Source: Candidatus Poribacteria bacterium
Lineage (GTDB): Bacteria; Poribacteria; WGA-4E; WGA-3G
Assembly (NCBI GenBank): GCA_022825665.1
Contig: JAJDWI010000004.1
Coordinates: 16,248-80,247, forward strand
DNA: 64,000 nt
Direction: 5' to 3'
Under the pieces are notes generated by a model. The model was not told the DNA's origin. It saw nothing but the letters and a program-made list of their open reading frames with translations, and did not search any database. The position numbers and the translations under genes are program-made. Below, in pieces: positions 52,010 through 60,781 of this stretch; positions within the stretch are counted from its first letter, which is position 1, and each line of letters begins with the position of its first letter.

Positions 52010-52841
52010 TTACTTATACATTTTTATGATTTCATCAATTGACGTTTGGCTATTGTATTCCCATTTACGCTTTATGTTCGCGAAATCTCTTTCAATAGGA
52101 TTGAGTTCAGGCGAATACGGAGGTAAAAAAAGTAAACTCGCACCACAGGCAGCAATCAATCTCTTTGTCTGTGGACTTTTATGAAAAGACGCATTATCCA
52201 ATATGACAACATGGGATGCGTTAAGTAGCGGACACAGCACATTCTCAAGCCACGCATTGAAAGCAAGTGTATCACAAGCACCTCCAAAAAGCATAGGTGC
52301 TGTAAAACGCCCCTCAATTTGTGCAGCAATGAGCGTCGTGCTTCTATACCGATTGCTTGAGATTTTATCCGCAACGCAAACCCCTCTCGGCGCATAAGCA
52401 TACTGCCGAGCACATTCTATGGTAAAACCGCTTTCATCAACAAAAACAGGTATTTTTCCGTTTTGAAGTGCCATCTCAAGTTGAACCTTATAGGTATCTT
52501 GTTTGACAGTGCATTGTTCCTTATAGGTAAACGTCTTTTTTTCGCGTGTATCCGATCTTCTTCAGACCATACCAGATACAATGCTGCGATACGCAAAAGT
52601 GTGCAGCGCGTTCCTTCAAGGTGCTGTCTGGAAACGCTTTGACATGTGCTGTGAGTGCTTCTGGATCAAGCCGATAAGGATTACGAGGTCCCGGTTTTTC
52701 GTATGTAAAAGGATCGGCTGCGTCTAACCAGTTATAGATACAACGGCGTGAAACACCAAATCTACGGGAAGCTTCTGCTTTACTACCACCAGCTGCTATG
52801 AAATCAAGAACGCGTTTTCGTAAATCTTGTGAATATCTCAT
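52010..52841 (-). mobile_element. IS630-family transposase, two overlapping-frame ORFs (orfA 52521-52841, orfB from 52474 or earlier to 52010)
   Basis: orfA: RYSQDLRKRVLDFIAAGGSKAEASRRFGVSRRCIYNWL HTH; orfB: VFVDESGFT...VVILDNASFHKSPQ...FLPPYSPELNPIERDFANIKRK DDE domain; frames joined by loss of one A at A7 (52536-52542). Confidence 0.88.
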
Positions 52842-53302
52842 AATACAACTATTATTACAAAAATATAGAAAATGTAAAGATATTTATAGAATTAACTATA
52901 ATTCCAACGGATATGATTTAGTAGTGGCATCAGAGCGAGTATTCATATCGACTACCACTTTGACTATATCTTTCCCAAGATTGTGCCGACAAATATAATG
53001 ATAGTAGAAATATTGAGGATGATATTTAGAACGAAAAGTGGATAACAAAACCACTGCAGTTTGGGAAAAACCCCTTTTTCAAGGCGGACCAACTGAGCCA
53101 TCCCCAAAACTACACATAAATGAACCGGGTAAGGCATGAATAAAATTCAACAACATATCCCATAAACCGAGCGTCAGTAATAACCCACCATAAAATTCGA
53201 GGTGTTCTGCCCGTGTGCCATGAACTCGGAATACTGTAAACTTCATGATGTGCGTCCTCAGATTTGCTATGATCATGTATTATCGCGATTACCCCAAACA
53301 AG

Positions 53303-54301
53303 TCAAGTACTCTTTTGTTCTGCGATTATAGACTTATTGCTTATTCCACTTGAAAGTTTCTCTCTAATCTCTGGTGCCAAGTTTTCAATCCTGAGAGGAT
53401 ACATAGACGGAAGACTAATGCTGTGCCCGCCATATTCATTGAAAGCCATCTCTATCATTTTATCTACCATGTGGACAACATAGAAATCATTTGAGTCAAC
53501 GAGCCTGAATACATGGCAATCGAGCAATTGCACAATTTGGTTAATCCAATCAGGAACTTGGCTATAGAACTGCTCATAGTCATTATCTTTATCTTCAACA
53601 AATGGGTTTTGAGGATGCAAAATGTTACTACATTTTTTGTAAACATCAACACACATATCGCGCGTCATGAATCCTTCTTCTATGAACTCAATTTTGCTTT
53701 CGATGTTCTTTTCATAACCGTGTTGAAACTGTTTAATGGGTTTCGGATAGAAGTCTGCATTCCGTTTCTCGATATATTCAAATATCTGTTGCAATTTCCA
53801 GAATGTCTTAATCCTCTCTTCTTGCTCCTTGTAGAGTGGTTCGTTTGCGACCAGTGACGCGAGCGCGATCGACTCTATAATTCTTCGGATTTGTAAAGCA
53901 ACCGTTTCTATCTTAACAGGGTAAGGTATCAAAGATTCCCAAAGGCTCAGATCATCCTTATCCTTGTTATAGCTGTCGTTGCGTTCTATATGCATGACAA
54001 TCTCGGTCCTCCATTTTATCTCAGACATTACCCGAATATAACGATCTACGTCTGGTTGCATTAAATTCACTTCTTCATTGTATTGAGTTGTGAATTCAAT
54101 AACATCATCTATCCCAGAGCAGATATGATCACTTTTTGTATCTTCCTTTAGATTGTGAATTAACACAATGAAACTGCCATCCGATTTAGGGGCTAAACTG
54201 AATTCTCCGATGGTAGTTTTCCAAATCCAAATCGTCTCGCTCTCAAAATTGGGAGCGAAGCCAAGTATTTCAGTAACTTTATCCTTCGATTTAGTACTCA
54301 T
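53303..54301 (-). CDS. Conserved hypothetical protein downstream of structured RNA copy 2 (possible HEPN-like helical region)
   Basis: 332 aa from ATG 54301; helical; DVYKKCSNILHPQNPF segment; family not firmly recognised. Confidence 0.6.
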   Translation of the reverse strand: MSTKSKDKVTEILGFAPNFESETIWIWKTTIGEFSLAPKSDGSFIVLIHNLKEDTKSDHICSGIDDVIEFTTQYNEEVNLMQPDVDRYIRVMSEIKWRTEIVMHIERNDSYNKDKDDLSLWESLIPYPVKIETVALQIRRIIESIALASLVANEPLYKEQEERIKTFWKLQQIFEYIEKRNADFYPKPIKQFQHGYEKNIESKIEFIEEGFMTRDMCVDVYKKCSNILHPQNPFVEDKDNDYEQFYSQVPDWINQIVQLLDCHVFRLVDSNDFYVVHMVDKMIEMAFNEYGGHSISLPSMYPLRIENLAPEIREKLSSGISNKSIIAEQKST

Positions 54302-54384
54302 CTGACTTGTTTCCTTATAGGGCAAGGGTTTGCGTTTCCTACAAGATGATTATATAAATATCTATGGAATAAGTAGAATATCTA

Positions 54385-54463
54385 CATCTGCTCTACTCAA
54401 TGCAATATGAGCGGATAGGACATTAGCAAGGGTGCTAATGATTGCATTCCTATCCAGCAGATA
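54385..54463 (-). ncRNA. Structured RNA, copy 2 (three-way junction with bulge-loop pseudoknot)
   Basis: Minus strand: P1 TATCTGCT/AGCAGATG; P2a GGATAGGA/TCCTATCC; bulge ATGCAAT; P2b CATTAGCA/TGCTAATG; P3 GCTCA/TGAGT with loop T-ATTGCAT; pseudoknot ATGCAAT x ATTGCAT. Confidence 0.88.
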
Positions 54464-54468
54464 CAAGT

Positions 54469-54497
54469 AGAATAGGGCATTTATTGAAAAAAGTCAA
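54469..54497 (-). promoter_or_regulatory. sigma70-type promoter for structured RNA copy 2
   Basis: Minus strand TTGACT (54497-54492)-N17-TATTCT (54474-54469), 5 nt before P1. Confidence 0.7.
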
Positions 54498-54698
54498 GAT
54501 TTTCTACTGCCTGAGTTGAATGTTGAAATGATTGTTCACCACGGTGTAATCTTCAAGAGGGGCAGGTGTGATCTCGCGCTTCAGACAATCAGATATGTAT
54601 CTAACAACAATAGGCGTTTACCGCGTCGTGTAGAGGATCTAATTCGGTTAAGAATTGACATAATAGTAAAGGGAATTGGGTTGGAAGCGGATGTTCAT

Positions 54699-54929
54699 TT
54701 ATTTAAACAATGACATCATATCAAGAGCATTGTTTCCACTACTGAGTTCTAACCAAAGTTCGTGGTATGCCCTTTGTGCTTGATGGTTGTCTTTAAAAAA
54801 GCGAAAGAGGATTATTTCCCTTTCTCCGAAATATGCTGATATTTGATATTGCGATTCTTTTAGTTCAAGTTTTATTTCATCGCAATTCACAAGGTTTACG
54901 ATTGAGTCATCAGGAGTTTTGACAAACAT
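54699..54929 (-). CDS. Small hypothetical protein
   Basis: 76-aa ORF with plausible composition; no recognised family. Confidence 0.4.
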   Translation of the reverse strand: MFVKTPDDSIVNLVNCDEIKLELKESQYQISAYFGEREIILFRFFKDNHQAQRAYHELWLELSSGNNALDMMSLFK

Positions 54930-54996
54930 ATTTCACCTCAAAAATTAGCATTTCTTAATAATTATAGTGATCATTGAAATTAAAGAGACGCATTTC

Positions 54997-55062
54997 TGTA
55001 GGAGCGATCTCCGAATCGCGACAAAAATCACTGATAGGAGGGGATCGGAGTTCCCTCCTACA
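54997..55062. repeat. REP-like imperfect palindrome
   Basis: TGTAGGAGCGATCTCCGAATCGCGAC ... GGATCGGAGTTCCCTCCTACA; partial sister copies of TGTAGGAGCG at about 43997 and 44529. Confidence 0.65.
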
Positions 55063-55064
55063 AC

Positions 55065-55466
55065 TCAAAATGTCCTGTTAATTCTAAAGTTCACTATAGT
55101 ATTCAGAATCGTTAGTTTCCGTACGAGTTCTTGGTACTCCGGTAATTCATCATCGGTCAAAGTTTCATCATCTGATTTACGCCGCAGCTGCCAATAACAT
55201 AGATTCTCATTTTCAGGCAAACTTGAATTTTTCTTTATGAATGCTATCACCTCTGCATCAGATGCCTTTGGATCAACGTCTTCATCTACAAGAACTTCTT
55301 CCTGTTGCCATTCTTGAAACTTCTGCATGAATTCATCCAATTCAGTTGGTGATAATTGTTTAATGCTATTCAGTAAATGTTCAACCTTTACTGCTGAGGA
55401 CATCTCAATGCTTGTCATCACTATTCCTCCAAAGACATTTGATACATCTGAGTGTCCGACTCCCAC
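55065..55466 (-). CDS. Small hypothetical protein (antitoxin-like helical)
   Basis: LLNSIKQLSPTELDEFMQKFQEWQ...LRRKSDDETLTDDELPEYQELVRKLTILN. Confidence 0.5.
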   Translation of the reverse strand: MGVGHSDVSNVFGGIVMTSIEMSSAVKVEHLLNSIKQLSPTELDEFMQKFQEWQQEEVLVDEDVDPKASDAEVIAFIKKNSSLPENENLCYWQLRRKSDDETLTDDELPEYQELVRKLTILNTIVNFRINRTF

Positions 55467-55541
55467 CTACTTATAATTTTCCATCCGATAAGTTTAACAC
55501 AGATTGTTATAGGTTTCAATCCATTCTGTGGACAAGTTGAC

Positions 55542-56273
55542 CTACTGCTCCTGCTTCTTATGCCACATCCACTCAAAGTTATCCTGCGGTTGAAAACCTA
55601 AAATCCGTTTTGTTTTCGCATTTGAGAATTGTTGATGCGGTAAATCAGCAAAGATATTAAATATCTCACACTTTGATGGTAGGTCTTCCAGAGCAACCTC
55701 TAATCCTAAACGAAACGCTTCTCCCGCATCTCGCCAACTGACCGAAAAAGGATTGAGATCAGTGCCTTGTGCATCATAATCAAGTTCTCGGAAACTGAGA
55801 AATAGATAACAGAGGACATATATATCGTAATTCTCGGTAAAAACTTTACATATTTCTTGTCCAAGTCCTTTAGTCAACGGATATAGTCCTGTGCTTGTTT
55901 TAGGTGGGACATCAGGGTTAATTTCGTAATCCCAACTTGTATAATCTTCTCCCTGAATGGTGAAATGGGGACCCGTATTGATAACACGACAGATACCGTG
56001 TTTAACTGCAGCGCGCATTGTGTTGTATGCCCCACGTGTGCTAACATCAAAAGCCAACTGCCAATCATGACGGAGCACAGAGCAATTGATAATAGTGTCC
56101 ATCCCTTCTGCCGCCCGTAAAACTTGATCTAATGAACCTACATCAATGTGCATAGATTCATGTTTTGTATCAATCTCGTTGATGTCCGTTACACGTAATA
56201 TGTAATAAGGTTCTAACGCTTTCACAACATGTGGACCGAGATAGCCGTTACCACCTAAAATGAGAACTTTCAT
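55542..56273 (-). CDS. NAD-dependent epimerase/dehydratase family protein
   Basis: KVLILGGNGYLGPHVVKAL; YPLTKGLGQEI. Confidence 0.85.
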   Translation of the reverse strand: MKVLILGGNGYLGPHVVKALEPYYILRVTDINEIDTKHESMHIDVGSLDQVLRAAEGMDTIINCSVLRHDWQLAFDVSTRGAYNTMRAAVKHGICRVINTGPHFTIQGEDYTSWDYEINPDVPPKTSTGLYPLTKGLGQEICKVFTENYDIYVLCYLFLSFRELDYDAQGTDLNPFSVSWRDAGEAFRLGLEVALEDLPSKCEIFNIFADLPHQQFSNAKTKRILGFQPQDNFEWMWHKKQEQ

Positions 56274-56315
56274 TGTTTTTCCTTCATATTCTTTTGTACA
56301 CAGAGCAGGTATCTG

Positions 56316-57023
56316 CTATTTTGTTGCTGGCACAAATTGTGGGTTGAATTTCAGGTGTCCTTTAGCCTTACCGATATCAAAACGAGAACCGGGGAACTCA
56401 GATTGCACGTGGAATATACCCCATCTTGAAGGTGCATCTATCGCACCTTGGAATGCTGCGACTGCATCGTTTATTTCAAGCCACATTGCGTTGAATTCAG
56501 CATCAGCTGCATCTTCAGCAGTGATAATATCTCCAAGACGAAGACATGTTACATCGATTTTTCTTTCACGTGCAAATTCTCTGCAGGTGAATTCACCGAG
56601 ATGTTTTGCAAGTACAAAACCGTCAATGCTGGGACGCGGTCTCCAATTCTCTTTGACAGTCCAATCTTTACCATGCTGCTCAAACAAACGTAGAGTACTG
56701 GTATAGATAAAATGTTTGACACCTTCTGCGGATGCAGCCATCAGCAAGTTATAGGTGCAACGTGTTTGATAATCAATCTCGTAGTTTTCCGGTTCTTTCG
56801 CTTGTGCTTTAAGTTCAGGTGGCGTTTCTGCAATATGAACTATAGTGTCTATGCCTTTCACCAATTCGTTTGTTGACTCGTCGTGTCCTAACGCACTCTG
56901 CACAAATTCGTAGTTCGTATCAACAGGTTCAAGTTCAGTTAGACGGATCATATAGGATTCCGCGGCAACGTCTGCTAATTTACGCGCCAATTCCGATCCT
57001 GCTGAGGTAATCAAAACATTCAT
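56316..57023 (-). CDS. NAD-dependent epimerase/dehydratase family protein
   Basis: MNVLITSAGSELARKLAD...GIDTIVHIAETPPE...FIYTSTLRLFE. Confidence 0.8.
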   Translation of the reverse strand: MNVLITSAGSELARKLADVAAESYMIRLTELEPVDTNYEFVQSALGHDESTNELVKGIDTIVHIAETPPELKAQAKEPENYEIDYQTRCTYNLLMAASAEGVKHFIYTSTLRLFEQHGKDWTVKENWRPRPSIDGFVLAKHLGEFTCREFARERKIDVTCLRLGDIITAEDAADAEFNAMWLEINDAVAAFQGAIDAPSRWGIFHVQSEFPGSRFDIGKAKGHLKFNPQFVPATK

Positions 57024-57058
57024 AGATAATCTCTCACATTTGTGTGTTATATTATGCT

Positions 57059-57466
57059 CTAAAGTGCCTCTTGAATTTTCGTAGCGATATTACTAATCTC
57101 TTTGATGTCTCCTTCACTCGGTTTCCAAGGTAATCGTAATGGATCTCCTTCCCATCGTGGAATTAGGTGTAGATGGAAATGGAAAACTGTCTGAAATCCT
57201 GCTGCTTCGTTAGATTGGAATAAATTGAGACCGTCTGGGTTTAAGGCTTTACGGATCGCTGTAGCAAGTGGAACTGCTGCTTCCATTATTTTAGTACCGA
57301 CTTCCGCGGGCATATCAAAGATGTTACGATAGTGTTGCTTCGGTATAATCAACAGATGACCCGGATTTGCGGGAGCGATGTCCATAAAAGCGAAGACTTG
57401 TTCGTTCTCATATACCTTTGCGGCGGGGATCTTCCCTTCAACGATTGCACAAAAGATACATTCCAT
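57059..57466 (-). CDS. HIT family hydrolase
   Basis: CIFCAIVEGKIPAAKVYENEQVFAFMDIAPANPGHLLIIPKQHY...VFHFHLHLIPR. Confidence 0.94.
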   Translation of the reverse strand: MECIFCAIVEGKIPAAKVYENEQVFAFMDIAPANPGHLLIIPKQHYRNIFDMPAEVGTKIMEAAVPLATAIRKALNPDGLNLFQSNEAAGFQTVFHFHLHLIPRWEGDPLRLPWKPSEGDIKEISNIATKIQEAL

Positions 57467-57585
57467 TATAATTTGTACCCTCATAAGAATTTGAGGTGAT
57501 TTTAGCAAATTTAGGCTATAAAATCAATAGCAAATCTGGAATTAATTCACCTAAAAGGTGGGATATTATAGTGAAGGCTTGTTAA

Positions 57586-58578
57586 TTAAGGGACTTCAAT
57601 TTTTGAAAACAGTTGTGTAATTATATTTTCAGTATCAATACCTTCTGCTTCTGCTTCGTAGCTAAGGATGACCCGATGTCTTAACACATCCATGCCAACT
57701 TCATGAATATCCTCGGGTGTAACATATCCGCGTTGGGACAGGAATGCTTGAGCTCTGGCAGCGATGGCAAGAAAAATAGTCGCACGCGGTGATGCCCCGT
57801 ATTCAATTAAAGGACTCAATTCATCTAATTGATATGCGTCCGGGGCACGTGTCGCACACACGAGATCCACAATGTAAGTTTCCAACTGTTCTGCCATATA
57901 AATGCTACGTGTAAGTTCACGTAATCTGATTATGTCTTCACAGGAAATCACTTGTTGAATTTCAGGAATCTCTTCAGTCGTCATCCTTCTAAGGATTTGC
58001 AGTTCCTCTGTATGTGATGGGTAGTTGACCTTAACTTTTAGCATAAATCTATCAACTTGTGCTTCGGGCAGTGGGTAGGTTCCCTCATGCTCAATCGGGT
58101 TTTGTGTGGCTAAGACAATAAATGGCTCTTCAAGTGGATATGTTGTCCCGCCAATCGTGACCTGTCGTTCTTGCATCGCTTCCAACAGCGCACTTTGCAC
58201 CTTTGCTGGAGCGCGGTTTATCTCATCTGCAAGGACAACGTTGGCAAAAATAGGACCCGTTTTTGTGTAAAATTCACCTTTCTGTTGATCGTAAATCAAT
58301 GTGCCGATAAGGTCTGCAGGAAGCAGATCCGGTGTGAATTGGAGTCGGTTGAAAGAGGCATCAATGGTCTCTGCAAGTGCAGCAATAGCAGTAGTTTTCG
58401 CAAGTCCCGGGACACCTTCAAGCAAGATGTGTCCGTTACAAAGTAGTCCGATAACTAAACGTTCAAGTAATGCGCGTTGCCCGACGATTATTTTGCCTGC
58501 TTCATTTAGAATATCTTGTATCAAGCTGCTATCGGCTTGGATACGGGCATTTATCGCGTCTAAATCGTAGTTCTGCAT
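57586..58578 (-). CDS. MoxR-family AAA ATPase
   Basis: GHILLEGVPGLAKTTAIAALAETI, VVLADEINRAPAKVQSALLEAMQERQVTIGG, LATQNPIEHEGTYPLPEAQVDRFMLKV. Confidence 0.95.
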   Translation of the reverse strand: MQNYDLDAINARIQADSSLIQDILNEAGKIIVGQRALLERLVIGLLCNGHILLEGVPGLAKTTAIAALAETIDASFNRLQFTPDLLPADLIGTLIYDQQKGEFYTKTGPIFANVVLADEINRAPAKVQSALLEAMQERQVTIGGTTYPLEEPFIVLATQNPIEHEGTYPLPEAQVDRFMLKVKVNYPSHTEELQILRRMTTEEIPEIQQVISCEDIIRLRELTRSIYMAEQLETYIVDLVCATRAPDAYQLDELSPLIEYGASPRATIFLAIAARAQAFLSQRGYVTPEDIHEVGMDVLRHRVILSYEAEAEGIDTENIITQLFSKIEVP

Positions 58579-58593
58579 ATCATAATTGGGTGC

Positions 58594-59964
58594 TTACGAG
58601 AAGAATGGTTGTGTTTCCCCTTCTTGGAAGGACTGTTCAAGCCAAGGATCCTTTGTTTTCTGTCTGAATTCAATGACTTTTCGTCGCATCTCGTTAACAG
58701 TGTCCTGTAACTCAGGATCATCAATGAGATTATTAGATTCTGCCGGATCGTTCTCCATATCAAACAACGCTTCCCGACTTTGATGCACAAAGTCCTCCCG
58801 TTGTCGTTCTCCCAGTTCTTGGATGTTATCGTTCCGGACTGCTGTCCATGAAATAGAACGGAACAAGTCACTCGGAAGCGGCGTTTCTAATTGATACGCT
58901 AAATTACGGACATATTTGTATCTCCGTCCACGCAGGACCCGATACGGATAGTAGTTAGTAATTTCATGGAAACAGTGAGAATAGTATGTTTCTTCCCACT
59001 GTCCGTTGCCAGGATTCTGACTGTCATCTTCAAGGATGGGAAGTAGTGATCTGCCTGGGAGGGCATCTTCTCCATCGGGATGTGAAACACCACACCAATC
59101 TAACATAGTTGGGCAGAAATCAACCCAATTGACAAGTGCCTGATTGTGAAGTCCACGTCGCTGTTGTGTCGGACTGGCAATAAGCAGTGGACAGTGATGT
59201 CCACTATCAAAACTGGATGCTTTTGCACCGGGAAATGGCATTGCATGATCTGTTGTTACAAAAACAAGTGTGTCGTCTGCACGTCCAGAAGCATCAAGTG
59301 CGTCCAGAGCTGCACCAACAACAGCATCCCATCGTGAAACGCTTTCATAATAATCAGCGAGGTCTTCGCGCACAGCGGGAACATCTGGCAGGAAATTCGG
59401 GACAATTATCTCATCAGGACTGTACGATCCCGGTTCAATTCCCGCATGCTGTCTATCATTTCCGAATCCTTTGCCAGCACGATGTGGATATGAGCAACCG
59501 ATATGTAGATAAAACGGGGTATCGGTATTTTGTGAAAGGAATTCTTCAACTTTGTCTGCAACATCTACAGGACTTCTTGAGTTGACATTCGGTTCATAAT
59601 CAAAAGGGTAGACACTTACAGGCTCAACGTGCTTTTTTCCGATACAAGCGGTGGCAAATCCGTGTGCTTTAAGAATCTTTGGGACTGACTGCATGTGGGC
59701 GTGCGTGCGAAAACCGTGAATTCCATGGCAGTGTCCATATTGACCATGTGTATGGCTATGTTGTCCTGTAAGGATACAAGCGCGACTCACTGCACAAGAT
59801 GGACTGGTGCAAAATCCGTAGTCAAAAACGACACCGCGTTCCGCAAATTCATCAATTCGGGGAGTTCTGATAACCTCATTGCCGTAGCATCTCGCGATAC
59901 GGCTCCAATCGTCTGCAATGACGAACATTACGTTTTTATAAGAATTATTCATATTATTTCTCAA
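58594..59964 (-). CDS. Sulfatase (type I, formylglycine-dependent)
   Basis: FVIADDWSRIARCYGNEVIRTPRIDEFAERGVVFDYGFCTSPSCAVSRACILTGQ (CxxxR motif: CAVSR). Confidence 0.93.
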   Translation of the reverse strand: MRNNMNNSYKNVMFVIADDWSRIARCYGNEVIRTPRIDEFAERGVVFDYGFCTSPSCAVSRACILTGQHSHTHGQYGHCHGIHGFRTHAHMQSVPKILKAHGFATACIGKKHVEPVSVYPFDYEPNVNSRSPVDVADKVEEFLSQNTDTPFYLHIGCSYPHRAGKGFGNDRQHAGIEPGSYSPDEIIVPNFLPDVPAVREDLADYYESVSRWDAVVGAALDALDASGRADDTLVFVTTDHAMPFPGAKASSFDSGHHCPLLIASPTQQRRGLHNQALVNWVDFCPTMLDWCGVSHPDGEDALPGRSLLPILEDDSQNPGNGQWEETYYSHCFHEITNYYPYRVLRGRRYKYVRNLAYQLETPLPSDLFRSISWTAVRNDNIQELGERQREDFVHQSREALFDMENDPAESNNLIDDPELQDTVNEMRRKVIEFRQKTKDPWLEQSFQEGETQPFFS

Positions 59965-60100
59965 GAGTTAGATAGGATCGTGATCGGGTAGGACCGGTGT
60001 TGGAGAAAAACTAAATTGACACATAAGAGTAGAACGGAAGCAATCTCTTGCCTATTTGTGCAGTAATGTTGGTAATTCGTCTTCAATGCAACATACAGTG

Positions 60101-60560
60101 CTAAATATTATCCCATTCAATCTCATCAAGTGTTTCCATAGTTGCTGCTTTTTCGAATAGTGCGTCCAGTTTGGTGTAACTTCGGATCGCAGATATCTTT
60201 TTGACAATAGGTTCAGGAATCGAATCAAATCGGAGTTGGAGTAATTTTAGGACATCCTCACGTTTTGCAAGCGTTTCACCTCTTTTTTCACCTAATAATT
60301 GTCCTTGTTTTTGTCCTTGTTCAAATAAGTATTCAGCCATTGTTTCTGCCATGACTTCTCCCTCCGCTCTATGATCAGATTGTTGTACTTCTTGATGAAT
60401 TATCATCTTCAACTCATCGTGTTCTACACTTGGACGACGATGCATAATTAGTAGATACAGATAGAAAATCGCTCGCCGCCATTGCCCTATATTCTCAGCA
60501 TCAATTATATTAATCAATGCCCGGACGAAAACTCGGTCTTCAAGTAACCATCGTATACTT
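60101..60560 (-). pseudogene. C-terminal remnant of Rpn/DUF4351-type PD-(D/E)XK family protein
   Basis: Reading frame IEHFHDRSIRWLLEDRVFVRALINIIDAENIGQWRRAIFYLYLLI.. lacks the nuclease N-terminus; an in-frame stop lies just upstream. Confidence 0.6.
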
Positions 60561-60781
60561 CTGTCATGGAAATGTTCAATCGGAAATCAAAATATGTAAG
60601 GTCTAATATTTCATTGTTTGGCACAGTAGTTAAAGCATATTATATGTGTTTGAGTTTGTCAAGTAAATTTACCAAATATGTGTTTGTAAGTTGTATGGGA
60701 CCATATCACCACTGAATACTTGTATGCGATATTCGGTAGTTGATTGGGGTGTAGCAGCACAGAGAAATTTTGTTCCTATTA

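Noticed and set aside
53079-53301. Minus-strand ORF ending GSFMCSFGDGSVGPP (H-X9-DG-like pseudopilin tail)
   Set aside because: The FGDGSV resemblance is short, there is no N-terminal methylation motif, and the ORF may be a decayed fragment; insufficient support.
54516-54713. 65-aa plus-strand ORF
   Set aside because: No RBS or recognised family; composition not convincing.
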